A DNA stretch of 64,000 bases from Chryseobacterium sp. (GTDB lineage Bacteria; Bacteroidota; Bacteroidia; Flavobacteriales; Weeksellaceae). Of the stretch, positions 20,839-29,961 are shown piece by piece. A program made the translations under genes and the position numbers. The stretch lies in contig NZ_CP044507.1 of NCBI RefSeq assembly GCF_008831505.1, forward strand, positions 1,364,001 to 1,428,000, given 5' to 3'. The notes under the pieces are model-generated. The model searched no databases. It was not told the origin of the DNA and saw only the letters and a program-made list of their open reading frames with translations. Numbering within the stretch: the stretch's first letter is position 1; every line of letters begins with the position of its first letter.

Positions 20839-22062
20839 ATGGACAGACTATCCAACCGGCTTAAACGCCTGGGCTATTCCCAAACATTTGTAATGAGTAA
20901 TAAGGCACGCGAAATGCGTGCAAACGGTACGGACGTCATAAGCCTCACCCTGGGTGAACCCGATTTTGATGTGCCTGAAAATATAAAACAGGCTGCACAC
21001 GACGCGATCGACCAGAATTTCAGCCATTATTCGCCGGTACCGGGTTTTCTGGAACTTAGGGAAGCTATTGCTGCAAAACTTAAGCGCGACAACAACCTGG
21101 ACTACAAGCCTACTCAAATTTGTGTGTCCAATGGTGCCAAGCAAGCCATCCTGAATGTGCTTGCTGCGGTACTGAACGAGGGCGATGAAGTAATACTGCC
21201 TGCACCTTTTTGGGTGAGCTATGATGAGATGGTGAAAATGATGGACGGAACATCTGTGATCATCAATACAGCCTACGAAAACGATTTCAAGATTACGGCA
21301 GAGCAGCTTGAAGAAGCGATCACACCCCGCACTAAGGTCCTGCTGTACAGTTCACCGTGTAACCCTTCAGGAAGCTATTACACTTATGATGAGTTACGTT
21401 CGCTGGCTGAAGTAATAGCCAAACACCCGCAAATCACCGTGATTTCTGATGAGATTTATGAATACATCAACTACGAAACCAGCACCAAATCAATTGCAGC
21501 TTTTGACGAAATTTATGATCAGGTAGCGGTCATCAACGGCATGTCCAAAGGATTTGCCATGACGGGGTGGCGCATAGGTTACTCCGCATGTCCCGAATGG
21601 CTGGCCCGTGCATGTGAAAAGATACAGGGACAGATGACCAGCGGACCCAATACCGTAGCTCAGCGTGCAGCCATGACTGCCCTGAAGACGGATCCTGCCG
21701 AATACAAATATATGATTGACGAATTCCGCAAAAGAAGGGATCTTTTTTATGATTTGATGAAAGAAATTCCGGGTTTCAAAGTTCTGTTGCCCAAATCAGC
21801 TTTCTATCTGTTTCCCGATGTATCATATTATATCGGGAGAACACTGAACGGTCGGAAAATTGAAAATTCAGACGACCTTGCCATGTATCTCCTTGAAAAC
21901 GCACATGTGGGTTCAGTGGGTGGCGTATCTTTTGGCAGCCCAGATTGTCTCAGATTTTCCTACGCGGCATCAGAGCAGGATCTTAGAGAAGCGATGCGCC
22001 GGATAAAAAGATGCCTGGAGGAAACAGTGATAAGTTCAGTAGAAGAAATAAATCCTTCCTAA
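20839..22062 (+). CDS. Class I PLP aminotransferase, aspartate aminotransferase type
   Basis: 407 residues. Family marks: GEPDFDVP, HYSPVPGFLELR, SNGAKQAI, PAPFWVSY, SSPCNPSGSYY, and the PLP lysine in GMSKGFAMTGWRIGY. These fit the subgroup I-beta aspartate/prephenate aminotransferases (AspC/AspB of Bacteroidota), which move the amino group between aspartate and 2-oxoglutarate. Substrate range beyond aspartate cannot be read from sequence. Monocistronic by context: own -7 box, and a separate promoter follows for the peroxiredoxin. Confidence 0.92.
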   Translation: MDRLSNRLKRLGYSQTFVMSNKAREMRANGTDVISLTLGEPDFDVPENIKQAAHDAIDQNFSHYSPVPGFLELREAIAAKLKRDNNLDYKPTQICVSNGAKQAILNVLAAVLNEGDEVILPAPFWVSYDEMVKMMDGTSVIINTAYENDFKITAEQLEEAITPRTKVLLYSSPCNPSGSYYTYDELRSLAEVIAKHPQITVISDEIYEYINYETSTKSIAAFDEIYDQVAVINGMSKGFAMTGWRIGYSACPEWLARACEKIQGQMTSGPNTVAQRAAMTALKTDPAEYKYMIDEFRKRRDLFYDLMKEIPGFKVLLPKSAFYLFPDVSYYIGRTLNGRKIENSDDLAMYLLENAHVGSVGGVSFGSPDCLRFSYAASEQDLREAMRRIKRCLEETVISSVEEINPS

Positions 22063-22094
22063 TCACCTTGATAGTTTTTATAAATGAATATCTA

Positions 22095-22125
22095 TTGTTT
22101 TAATAGACAAAACTGTGTACATTTG
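22095..22125 (+). promoter_or_regulatory. Promoter for the peroxiredoxin operon
   Basis: TTG at 22095-22097 and TACATTTG at 22118-22125 with 20 bp between them; leader of roughly 30 bp to ATG 22161. Good consensus match. Confidence 0.65.
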
Positions 22126-22160
22126 TATTACGAAATTAACAACAATAAATAATTAAAATT

Positions 22161-22799
22161 ATGTCATTAGTAGGAAAAAAATTTCCAAGCATCACTGTAG
22201 ATGCGATGTCTGAGATGGGTGATGATCTGAAGATCAACATTTTTGAAGAAGCTACAAAAAACAATGAGAAGATCCTGCTTTTCTGGTATCCGAAAGATTT
22301 CACTTTCGTTTGCCCTACAGAATTACATGCATTCCAGGATGCGCTTGGCGAATTTGAAAAAAGGAATACAAGAGTGATCGGTGCTTCCTGCGATACCAAT
22401 GAAGTTCACTTTGCCTGGCTGAACACAGCAAAGGAAAACGGAGGAATTGAAGGGGTAACCTACCCGATTCTGGCTGATACGCACCGTCAGCTGGCTAATA
22501 CTCTTGGAATTGTGGATCAGGATTTTGAATACGATGAGGAAGGTAACGAAACTTTCACAGGCTCTAATGTAACCTACAGAGCAACATATCTTGTAGATGA
22601 AACCGGGAAAATTTTCCATGAGTCCGTAAACGATATGCCTCTTGGAAGAAACGTAAAGGAATACATCAGACTTATTGATGCTTACACGCACGTACAGAAA
22701 CATGGTGAAGTTTGCCCTGCCAACTGGGAGGAAGGTAAAGAAGCAATGAACGCCAACCGCGAATCTACTGCAGAATACCTGGCAAAGCACCAGAACTAA
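22161..22799 (+). CDS. Typical 2-Cys peroxiredoxin (AhpC/Prx1 type)
   Basis: 212 residues. Peroxidatic C51 in FTFVCPTE, with the conserved Thr two residues earlier and the GASCDTNEVHFAWL segment; resolving C185 in GEVCPANW near the C-terminus. It reduces hydrogen peroxide and organic peroxides as an obligate dimer. No AhpF is next to it; instead a thioredoxin-like gene follows after 20 bp, the probable electron donor. Confidence 0.95.
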   Translation: MSLVGKKFPSITVDAMSEMGDDLKINIFEEATKNNEKILLFWYPKDFTFVCPTELHAFQDALGEFEKRNTRVIGASCDTNEVHFAWLNTAKENGGIEGVTYPILADTHRQLANTLGIVDQDFEYDEEGNETFTGSNVTYRATYLVDETGKIFHESVNDMPLGRNVKEYIRLIDAYTHVQKHGEVCPANWEEGKEAMNANRESTAEYLAKHQN

Positions 22800-22819
22800 T
22801 ATTTTAAATTTTTGAAGAC

Positions 22820-23128
22820 ATGTATACAGAACTAACTGAAGACATCCTTCAGGAAAAAATTGCAGAACACGATAAAGTAGTAGTGCAGTATGGTGCCACA
22901 TGGTGCGGTAACTGCCGGATTATGAAGCCTAAGTTTAAGAAACTGGCTGCTGAAAACGAAGACATTCCGTTTTACTACGTAGATGCTGAAAAACTGCCGG
23001 AGAGCCGGAAATTAGCCAAGGTGGACAATCTGCCTACTTTTGCGGTGTTCAAAGCTGGAGAGCTCGTTAATCAGGTACAGACTAACCAGCAGGACAGCCT
23101 AATTAACCTTTTTAAAGAATTAGCGTAA
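22820..23128 (+). CDS. Thioredoxin-family protein
   Basis: 102 residues, single thioredoxin fold without signal peptide, thus cytoplasmic. Redox motif WCGNC (C29, C32) differs from the standard WCGPC: Asn replaces the Pro that lowers redox potential. The cis-Pro loop is in VDNLPTF. Its TAA overlaps the ATG of the next gene by one base. Likely reductant for the peroxiredoxin upstream, by operon context. Confidence 0.92.
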   Translation: MYTELTEDILQEKIAEHDKVVVQYGATWCGNCRIMKPKFKKLAAENEDIPFYYVDAEKLPESRKLAKVDNLPTFAVFKAGELVNQVQTNQQDSLINLFKELA

Positions 23129-23376
23129 TGAAACTACCGGTAATAAGACAGTTCTACCAGAATCAGACTCCTGAAAAACTGGAGGCCACACTGGAAGTCC
23201 TGGAATCTTTTTCAGAATTCAGAGGTACTTCCGAGGAGGACCTTAATGTAGTTGGGGAACTGATCACCAATATCTGCGGGGCTCTGGAAGCACATGCCAA
23301 TGTTAAGAACGGTATGAGCGAGAAAGATGCACTGAACAGTTTTGCCCAGAAAGTGATGGGCTCAATCGATAAATAA
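23128..23376 (+). CDS. Small DUF6952-like protein
   Basis: 82 residues, all helical, acidic, no signal or membrane segment. Recognised as the small family that follows peroxiredoxin/thioredoxin genes in Flavobacteriia (DUF6952-like); function unknown. The 1-bp overlap with the thioredoxin gene and the terminator 20 bp later show it is the last gene of a three-gene redox operon. It has one Cys only (NICGA), so a disulfide exchange role would need a partner. Confidence 0.75.
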   Translation: MKLPVIRQFYQNQTPEKLEATLEVLESFSEFRGTSEEDLNVVGELITNICGALEAHANVKNGMSEKDALNSFAQKVMGSIDK

Positions 23377-23397
23377 TTCACTTAAATAACAGAAAGA

Positions 23398-23430
23398 AAG
23401 GACTTCAGCGTTTGCTGAGGTCCTTTTTTA
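23398..23430 (+). terminator. Terminator of the peroxiredoxin-thioredoxin operon
   Basis: Stem AAGGACTTCAGC / GCTGAGGTCCTT (one T-G pair), loop GTTT, then a T-run. Strong intrinsic terminator. Confidence 0.85.
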
Positions 23431-23452
23431 AATTTTTCAAAAGTAATTTAGT

Positions 23453-24487
23453 TTAGATAACCTCCAGAAAGCGCATTGTATCCACATTATCCGCATAGGT
23501 ATCCAAACCCGGACTCTGTGCTTCGCCAAAACCAATTGAGTTAAGTCCCAGTTCTGCCTTAGCCACCACGGTCTGAATATCCTGCTCATTAGCGGCCAGG
23601 AACTTTTTTACTTCATCCAGATCAGAATAGCGGGAAACATTGATCACAGAAAGTGGCGAGAACAGCTTGTCGTCTTCCTTCAGCATAACAAAATTGTTGT
23701 CCCAGAACTTTTCGAGATTCAGCAGATAAACTGCACGGTTGTACTCGTAATTATTAGCGTACTTGTTATGGTTAATTACGTCACTGAAACCTATGAAATT
23801 TTCAAAAAGCCTGTCTACCATAAAACCTTCAGGCATCAGGATACGTGTTACATTACGGCACCCCAGACCATAGTAGCGGAAAATATCCTCTGCCAGAAGC
23901 TGAAGTTCTTCATCACTTTCATCCCCTTTCAGAACAGCTACAGAAGTGCGGTTCTTTCGGATGATGCTGAGGTGGTCTCTGAAATAATATTCAAGATACC
24001 TTGCCGTATTGTTGCTGCCCGTGGCAATAACAGCATCAAAATCCTGTAGTTTTTCTACTGTTTCATATTGCACCTCACCACCGGACTTCTTATTCCACAA
24101 ACGAAGCAGGAACGGTAGCATCTGTCTGTCTTTAGAGGATAATTTGATTACGGGAATATGATTACTCAGCACAACGGCCAGTACATCATGAAAGCCAACC
24201 ATTGGTATATTTCCTGCCAGAATAAGACCTACTCTTTTGGGTTGCGCAGCAACACGGTATGCCGAGAGCCATGCCCTTAATTTTGCTTCGGTCAGCAGCA
24301 AACTCCACTGCTTCATTGCAAAACGCTGATTTTCCTGTGTAAACCACGGATTTTCATTTTCTGATTTGCTCAGTACGGTTTCAAATTCGAGATCTGTTTC
24401 GTTAAAGGAGGCCGGATCCTTTTCCAAAAAATCCTGAATATATTTACCCACGGCACACAGTCCTGCAATCTGCTTCTCTTGATTCAT
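23453..24487 (-). CDS. LuxC-like acyl-CoA reductase
   Basis: 344 residues from ATG 24487 (MNQEKQIAGLC). The frame stays open to a TTG at 24535, but that extension looks non-coding. Aldehyde-dehydrogenase-like nucleotide-binding segments: LILAGNIPMVGFHDV, VIKLSSKDRQ, DAVIATGSNNTARY, and a Cys in YGLGCRNVTRI as the expected acyl-thioester nucleophile. The family (LuxC, PF05893) reduces acyl-CoA or acyl groups to aldehydes, but no LuxD/LuxE acyl supply genes are near. In Flavobacteriia this gene is kept next to a ferredoxin gene and serC, as here. The physiological substrate is unknown. Confidence 0.85.
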   Translation of the reverse strand: MNQEKQIAGLCAVGKYIQDFLEKDPASFNETDLEFETVLSKSENENPWFTQENQRFAMKQWSLLLTEAKLRAWLSAYRVAAQPKRVGLILAGNIPMVGFHDVLAVVLSNHIPVIKLSSKDRQMLPFLLRLWNKKSGGEVQYETVEKLQDFDAVIATGSNNTARYLEYYFRDHLSIIRKNRTSVAVLKGDESDEELQLLAEDIFRYYGLGCRNVTRILMPEGFMVDRLFENFIGFSDVINHNKYANNYEYNRAVYLLNLEKFWDNNFVMLKEDDKLFSPLSVINVSRYSDLDEVKKFLAANEQDIQTVVAKAELGLNSIGFGEAQSPGLDTYADNVDTMRFLEVI

Positions 24488-24680
24488 TTTGATATTATTG
24501 CGGGGCCAAATAGTTTCAACCCGTTCCGGCTGCAAAAATAACCAATTTGAAGCGAAACGTTCGGAATTATAGCTTCAGTTTCCATCACAGTTTATTAAGC
24601 CTTATTAAAGTTACTTTGAGTAATGGTGAAAAATCAGCTGCACACTTTGGTTTTCCCCCGCGGTATGCGCTATTTTTTCT

Positions 24681-24688
24681 TAACTTTG
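24681..24688 (+). promoter_or_regulatory. -7 box for the ferredoxin gene
   Basis: TAACTTTG, 26 bp before ATG 24715. No TTG in the right window; the nearest TTTGG (24646) is 30 bp upstream. Confidence 0.5.
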
Positions 24689-24714
24689 CACCAAATTTAA
24701 AATAAGTAATAGCT

Positions 24715-25065
24715 ATGGCTATCAAAATAACTGATGAATGTATAAATTGTGGCGCCTGTGAACCGGAATGCCCTAATAATGCAATCTATGAAGGAGCGGT
24801 GGATTGGAAGGCTTCCGAAGGAACTTCCCTTTCCGGCCGAGTGGTATTGAAATCCGGTCTTACTGTAGACGCTGATGCGCCCCAGGAACCGGTAAGTGAT
24901 GATGTTTACTTTATTGTGACTGACAAGTGCACCGAGTGTATAGGCTTCCACGAGGAGCCCCAGTGTGCTGCCGTTTGCCCTGTAGACTGCTGCATACCGG
25001 ATGAGGATCATGTAGAGTCGGAAGAAAGTTTACTGGAGAAAAAAGCTTTCCTGCACGGAGAATAA
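24715..25065 (+). CDS. 2[4Fe-4S] ferredoxin
   Basis: 116 residues. Cluster ligands CINCGACEPECP near the N-terminus and CTECIGFHEEPQCAAVCP near the C-terminus, the two-cluster layout of YfhL/FdxA-type ferredoxins with a long insert between the halves. It lies divergent from the LuxC-like reductase and upstream of serC, with its own terminator. Electron carrier; partner not evident. Confidence 0.93.
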   Translation: MAIKITDECINCGACEPECPNNAIYEGAVDWKASEGTSLSGRVVLKSGLTVDADAPQEPVSDDVYFIVTDKCTECIGFHEEPQCAAVCPVDCCIPDEDHVESEESLLEKKAFLHGE

Positions 25066-25071
25066 TTACAG

Positions 25072-25098
25072 GCCCGCTCATTTTTGGTGGGCTTTTTT
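25072..25098 (+). terminator. Terminator after the ferredoxin gene
   Basis: Stem GCCCGC / GTGGGC around a loop, directly followed by seven T. Confidence 0.7.
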
Positions 25099-25148
25099 TA
25101 GCCCGCTCCAGCATTAAAGAAACATAAATACACAACCAAAAATACTAA

Positions 25149-26210
25149 ATGATGAAAAAACATAACTTCAGTGCAGGTCCCTGCATTTTACCTCAGGAAG
25201 TTTTCACCAAATCAGCAGAAGCCATTCTGGACTTTAACGGTATGGGGCTTTCACTCCTTGAAATCTCACACCGCAGCAAAGAATTTGTAGCGGTGATGGA
25301 TGAAGCAAGGGCCATCGTAAAAAGACTGATGAATTTGGGCGACGATTATGAGGTTCTTTATCTGGGCGGTGGTGCCAGCCTGCAGTTTGCAATGGTACCC
25401 TTCAACCTGATGAAGGCTGAAAATGGTAGGGCTGCGTACTTGGATACCGGAACCTGGGCAGCTGGAGCCATTAAGGAGGCAAAGAAATTCGGAACTGTAG
25501 ATGTCATCGGATCATCCAAAGAGTCCAATTATTCGTTTATTCCAAAAGACTATACTGCCGACAGCAGTTATGATTACTTTCACTGCACCTCCAACAATAC
25601 CATTTACGGAACTCAGATGAAAGAATTCCCAAAAGTGGACACACTGATGGTTTGCGATATGAGTTCTGACATCTTCTCCCGTGTAGTAGATTATTCCCAA
25701 TTTGACCTGATCTACGCAGGGGCTCAGAAAAATATGGGTCCTGCGGGTGTTACGCTCGTTGTGGTTAAGAAAAGCATCCTGGGTAAAAGTGGTCGCGATA
25801 TTCCTTCAATTCTCGATTATGAGCAACATATCTCAAAGGAATCCATGTACAATACTCCACCGGTTTTCCCGGTATATGCTACCATGCTTACGCTTCAGCA
25901 TTTGGAGAACAATGGTGGTATAGCTGCGGCTGAGGCCCGAAACAACGCTAAAGCCGAACTGCTTTACAGTGAAATTGACAGAAATCCGCTCTTTGAAACG
26001 TTCTGCGTACCTGAAGACCGTTCGGTGATGAATGTTTCATTCAAACTTGTGGACGAATCCAAAAAAGAACAGTTCGACAGTGCCTGGAAAGCAGCCGGCA
26101 TCAGTGGACTGAACGGCCACCGCAGCCTGGGCGGATACCGTGCCAGCATGTATAATGCAATGTCTTTGGAAAGTGTGCAGGTGCTTGTTGATGTAATGAA
26201 AAGCCTGTAA
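25149..26210 (+). CDS. serC: Phosphoserine aminotransferase
   Basis: 353 residues. Starts with the family mark NFSAGPCILP; PLP lysine in AGAQKNMGPAG; C-terminal HRSLGGYRASMYNAM. Converts 3-phosphohydroxypyruvate to O-phosphoserine (serine route) and may also act in pyridoxal phosphate synthesis. Two ATGs occur in tandem (25149, 25152). The serA-like dehydrogenase follows after 40 bp and DUF1015 after 2 bp more, a conserved Bacteroidota operon. Confidence 0.97.
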   Translation: MMKKHNFSAGPCILPQEVFTKSAEAILDFNGMGLSLLEISHRSKEFVAVMDEARAIVKRLMNLGDDYEVLYLGGGASLQFAMVPFNLMKAENGRAAYLDTGTWAAGAIKEAKKFGTVDVIGSSKESNYSFIPKDYTADSSYDYFHCTSNNTIYGTQMKEFPKVDTLMVCDMSSDIFSRVVDYSQFDLIYAGAQKNMGPAGVTLVVVKKSILGKSGRDIPSILDYEQHISKESMYNTPPVFPVYATMLTLQHLENNGGIAAAEARNNAKAELLYSEIDRNPLFETFCVPEDRSVMNVSFKLVDESKKEQFDSAWKAAGISGLNGHRSLGGYRASMYNAMSLESVQVLVDVMKSL

Positions 26211-26250
26211 ACACGATAAATTTTAACTTACCCTCTAATTTCCAAGAATA

Positions 26251-27213
26251 ATGATAGTTTTAGCTAACGACGGAATTTCCAAGGCAGGAGAAAATAAACT
26301 GAAGGAAAACGGTATTGAGCTCTTAGATGCCAGGGTTTCACAGGAACATCTTAGCGGTTTTATTAACGAGAATAACGTGGATGTGCTATTGGTGCGCAGT
26401 GCCACTAAAGTAAGACAGGATCTAATTGATGCCTGCCCGTCACTGAAGATTATTGGACGCGGCGGTGTAGGCATGGATAATATTGATGTTGAATACGCAA
26501 TTGAAAAAGGTCTGTACGTAATCAATACGCCTAACGCGTCTTCGCGTTCCGTGGCCGAACTCGTTTTTGCTCACTTTTTCAGCCTTGCAAGATTTCTGCA
26601 CGAATCCAACCGGATGATGCCGCTGGAAGGTGATACACAGTTTAATGCGCTCAAGAAATCATACAGCAACGCCAGCGAGCTTGAAGGGAAGACCCTGGGC
26701 GTAATCGGATTTGGCGGCATCGGTCAGGAAGTGGTTAAGATGGGAATTTCCCTGGGAATGAAGGTGAAGGTACTCACCAGAAAGCCGCGGACGGAAACAC
26801 TCAGCCTGAGTTTTTTTGACGGTCAAACTGTAAAATTTGAAATAACTTCAACAACTGATTACAGCGGGTTCCTGAAAGATACCGATTTCATCAGCATCAA
26901 TACGCCGAAAACAGAGGGCTATGTACTGGATACGCCTCAGTTTGAGATGATGAAAGACGGTGTTTATATCGTGAACACTGCCAGAGGTGGTGTAATTAAT
27001 GAAGTAACGCTTCTGGATTTCATTGAATCCGGCAGGATTGCCGGTGCAGCCCTGGACGTTTTTGAAAACGAACCTACACCTGAACTGCCGTTACTGATGA
27101 ATCCTAACCTTTCGCTTACACCGCACCTTGGAGGCAATACACTGGACGCACAGGAAAAAATTGGCACTGAACTGGCGCAGCAGATCATCGCAATTAAGAA
27201 CTCAATTGTCTAA
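26251..27213 (+). CDS. D-3-phosphoglycerate dehydrogenase-type 2-hydroxyacid dehydrogenase
   Basis: 320 residues, the short form without an ACT regulatory domain. NAD-binding GFGGIGQEV (Rossmann), catalytic Arg in TARGGVINE, Glu in ENEPTPE and His in TPHLGGNT. By position between serC and DUF1015 it is the serine-pathway dehydrogenase (serA role) that makes 3-phosphohydroxypyruvate. The lack of an ACT domain suggests no serine feedback through that domain. Confidence 0.92.
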   Translation: MIVLANDGISKAGENKLKENGIELLDARVSQEHLSGFINENNVDVLLVRSATKVRQDLIDACPSLKIIGRGGVGMDNIDVEYAIEKGLYVINTPNASSRSVAELVFAHFFSLARFLHESNRMMPLEGDTQFNALKKSYSNASELEGKTLGVIGFGGIGQEVVKMGISLGMKVKVLTRKPRTETLSLSFFDGQTVKFEITSTTDYSGFLKDTDFISINTPKTEGYVLDTPQFEMMKDGVYIVNTARGGVINEVTLLDFIESGRIAGAALDVFENEPTPELPLLMNPNLSLTPHLGGNTLDAQEKIGTELAQQIIAIKNSIV

Positions 27214-27215
27214 CG

Positions 27216-28457
27216 ATGCCGATATTTAAGCCTTTTCGCGGTATACGTCCGCACCAAGACTATCTGGATGTATTTCCAACGCATCCGCTGGACAATTTTA
27301 CACAGGAAGAAATCAACAGAAAAGCGCAGGAAGACTTTTCCTACGTACAGATGATCAAACCCTATGTGGTGAGTAAATCCAAAGATATAGACCGCAACCT
27401 CAGGAAAATAAGGACCAATTTCGAGGAACTCCTGGAGGATAAGAAACTCATACAGGACGCCTCCTCTTATTATTTGTATGAGCAGATCAAACCCGACAAA
27501 ACCGTCTTCCGCGGTCTGCTCGGCCTGGTCTCTGTAGAGGATTTCTGGGACGGGAAAATCAAGAGACACGAAAGCACCATTCCGCAAAAGAAAGAAAAAC
27601 TTGCCCAATACCTGGACAAAGTGGGTCTGCAGGCGGAACCCGTACTCCTGACGTATCCGGCCAATTCGAAAGTTGAACTCCTGATGAATCATGAGGAAAA
27701 GAATGTTCCCCTGCTTAATTATTATGACAGCCGCGGCATTCGTCATAAGGTTTGGAAAATAGACAACCGCCTGAAAATGCAGCAGTTTAAGGAAGTACTG
27801 GAGCAGATAGACTCTTTCTACATTGCCGACGGGCATCACCGTATAGGTTCCACCGCTCTGAACGCCAGAAATCATAAGGAGAAAAATAAGAAGCATAAAG
27901 GTACAGAGCCCTACAACTATATTTTCAGCTTCATTGTTTCCAACCAGTCCATTAAAATTCATGATTACAACCGGGTCGTTAAAGACCGTAACGGACTTTC
28001 GTCAGAGGAGATTTTAGCGAAACTGGAACAGTGTTTTGATATTCATGTTAAAGGTGAAGAACCGTACTATCCTTCGCAGAAATTTCATATTTCAATGTAT
28101 ATGGACGGGCTGTTCTACTCCCTGCATGTGAAGCACAGTTTACGCAATCCCGAGATTTCCAAAGACAACCTGGACCACCATCTGCTGGACAAATATATAT
28201 TAAGAGACATCCTCGGAATAGAAAATACCGACAGCTCGGAGCAGATAAGATATGTGAAAGGGAACTCCTCAGTTGAAGGCATATTAAAAATGAAAGCCGA
28301 AGTTGACTTACATGAAGGTCAGATCGGATTCGGGGTATATCCTGTCAGCTTTAATGAGATGCTTAAAATTTCGGACAACCGGATCAGCATGCCACCCAAA
28401 TGCACTTACATTGAGCCCAAACTCATTACAGCGCTGGTCATGTATGACATGAAGTAA
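27216..28457 (+). CDS. DUF1015 family protein
   Basis: 413 residues, 2 bp after the dehydrogenase gene. Opens with IFKPFRGIRP, and holds the family's FYIADGHHRIGST core with an HH pair (about residue 207) and LLDKYILRDILGI. DUF1015 (formerly called SerC-like by error in some databases) is nearly always linked to serA/serC in Bacteroidota and Firmicutes. The DGHH pattern suggests a nucleotide- or phospho-binding ParB/Srx-like fold, related to ADP-dependent serine kinases; this last point is inference. Confidence 0.9.
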   Translation: MPIFKPFRGIRPHQDYLDVFPTHPLDNFTQEEINRKAQEDFSYVQMIKPYVVSKSKDIDRNLRKIRTNFEELLEDKKLIQDASSYYLYEQIKPDKTVFRGLLGLVSVEDFWDGKIKRHESTIPQKKEKLAQYLDKVGLQAEPVLLTYPANSKVELLMNHEEKNVPLLNYYDSRGIRHKVWKIDNRLKMQQFKEVLEQIDSFYIADGHHRIGSTALNARNHKEKNKKHKGTEPYNYIFSFIVSNQSIKIHDYNRVVKDRNGLSSEEILAKLEQCFDIHVKGEEPYYPSQKFHISMYMDGLFYSLHVKHSLRNPEISKDNLDHHLLDKYILRDILGIENTDSSEQIRYVKGNSSVEGILKMKAEVDLHEGQIGFGVYPVSFNEMLKISDNRISMPPKCTYIEPKLITALVMYDMK

Positions 28458-28463
28458 ATTTCT

Positions 28464-28471
28464 TATTTTTG
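28464..28471 (+). promoter_or_regulatory. -7 box for the M28 peptidase gene
   Basis: TATTTTTG, 20 bp before ATG 28492, starting just after the DUF1015 stop. No clear -33 TTG. Confidence 0.4.
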
Positions 28472-28491
28472 AGTCCTGAAAGGAAATAAAA

Positions 28492-29874
28492 ATGAAGAAA
28501 ACCCTAATAATCATTCCACTCTTTTTGGGTGGAATTTTATTTTCTCAGCGTAAGCCTTCATCCCAGCCAAAAACGGATTTCGCCGGCGAATTCCGCAGGA
28601 TTTCCGATGAAATTATGCTGAACAGCAATGCGTATGAGAACCTGCGCGAACTTGTGAAAGGAATTGGCCCCCGCTTTGCCGCGACGCCCGCCTACGACAA
28701 AGCTGTTGTTTGGGCCGAAAAAAAATTTGCAGAGAACGGCGGTTCCAATATTCGCAGACAGGATGTGATGGTGCCTGTTTGGGAGCGCGGCCGCGAAAGC
28801 GTTCAGATAAAAACGGCGGGCGGGAACTGGAAAAGCATACCGGCACTGGCTTTGGGTACCTCTGAGGGTACGGGAGGAAAAGACTTAACCGGTGAAATCA
28901 TTTTCGCCAAAGACCTGGCAGAATTTTCACAGATGTTTCCAAGCGATGTAAAGGACAAAATTGTTTTCTTTAATTACGCGTTCGACCAAACTATCATTAA
29001 CCCAAATGAAGCCTATCTTATTGCAGGCAAGTACCGCTGGTCCACACCCTCTCTGGCCAGCCGCAAAGGAGCCAAAGCAGTACTTACCCGTTCGGCAACC
29101 TCCGCTTCAGACGATCTGCCCCATACCGGAAGTGTATATTACGACGTACTGGACAAGAACAGGATTCCGGCACTGTCAATTGGTGCACGCAGCGCCGATG
29201 AACTGGAACAGTTAGTTAAGAAACAGCCTGTCATGGTTAAGATTAACACCACCTCCGCTACAAAAGGCGAAAAGATTAATCATAACGTGATTGCTGAAAT
29301 TCCGGGGAATAAGGACAACAGTGTCATCGTGATAGGTGCACATCTGGATTCCTGGGATATTTCCGAAGGAGCACATGACAATGGTGCAGGTGTGGTGCAG
29401 GTACTGGAAGTACTTCGCGTCTTTAAAAAACTTGATATCAAGAACAGACATACTTTACGTTTCGTTCTTTTTGCCAATGAAGAAAACGGCGTTCATGGCG
29501 GCGAGACATATGCTGCTGCCGTTAAGAAATCAGGCGAAAAACATATCTTTGCGATAGAGAGCGATGCCGGCGGATATTCTCCACGCGGGATTTCACTGGA
29601 CATGATTCCGCAGCGGCGCAGGCTGGTCTTTGCCTGGAAAAACTTTTTCCTGCCTTACGGAGTGTACGATTTTACGCAGGAAACTTCCGGACAGGACATA
29701 GCGCCACTGAAAAAGCTGGGTATACCTTTGGCAGAACTGGTTCCGGATATGCAGCGCTATTTCGATATCCACCATACCAGTCAGGATACTTTTGATAAAG
29801 TAAACCGGCGTGAATTAAACCTCGGCGCCGTGGCTATGGCTCAAATGGTTTATATGATCGACCAGAACTGGTAG
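28492..29874 (+). CDS. M28-family zinc peptidase, secreted (carboxypeptidase Q-like)
   Basis: 460 residues. Signal peptide 1-18 (GGILFSQ). A PA-like inserted domain at about 130-250 precedes the M28 metal core: HLDSWD (H, D), AHDNGAG (bridging D), ANEENG (catalytic E and ligand E), ESDAGG (D) and the C-terminal HHTSQDT (H). Domain order matches plasma glutamate carboxypeptidase relatives, acting on dipeptides or peptide ends in the periplasm. Separate from the serine operon by its own -7 box. Confidence 0.9.
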   Translation: MKKTLIIIPLFLGGILFSQRKPSSQPKTDFAGEFRRISDEIMLNSNAYENLRELVKGIGPRFAATPAYDKAVVWAEKKFAENGGSNIRRQDVMVPVWERGRESVQIKTAGGNWKSIPALALGTSEGTGGKDLTGEIIFAKDLAEFSQMFPSDVKDKIVFFNYAFDQTIINPNEAYLIAGKYRWSTPSLASRKGAKAVLTRSATSASDDLPHTGSVYYDVLDKNRIPALSIGARSADELEQLVKKQPVMVKINTTSATKGEKINHNVIAEIPGNKDNSVIVIGAHLDSWDISEGAHDNGAGVVQVLEVLRVFKKLDIKNRHTLRFVLFANEENGVHGGETYAAAVKKSGEKHIFAIESDAGGYSPRGISLDMIPQRRRLVFAWKNFFLPYGVYDFTQETSGQDIAPLKKLGIPLAELVPDMQRYFDIHHTSQDTFDKVNRRELNLGAVAMAQMVYMIDQNW

Positions 29875-29909
29875 ATTACACAACTTCATTATCTTTTCAA
29901 ATAATCAAC

Positions 29910-29940
29910 AAAAAAAGGCTGTCTCCTTGCGGGACAGCCT
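29910..29940 (-). terminator. Terminator of the cyclophilin-FKBP gene
   Basis: Minus strand AGGCTGTC / GACAGCCT stem followed by seven T. No T-run on the plus side, so it serves the minus-strand gene. Confidence 0.8.
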
Positions 29941-29961
29941 GTATGTATTATTCTGTTCTGA

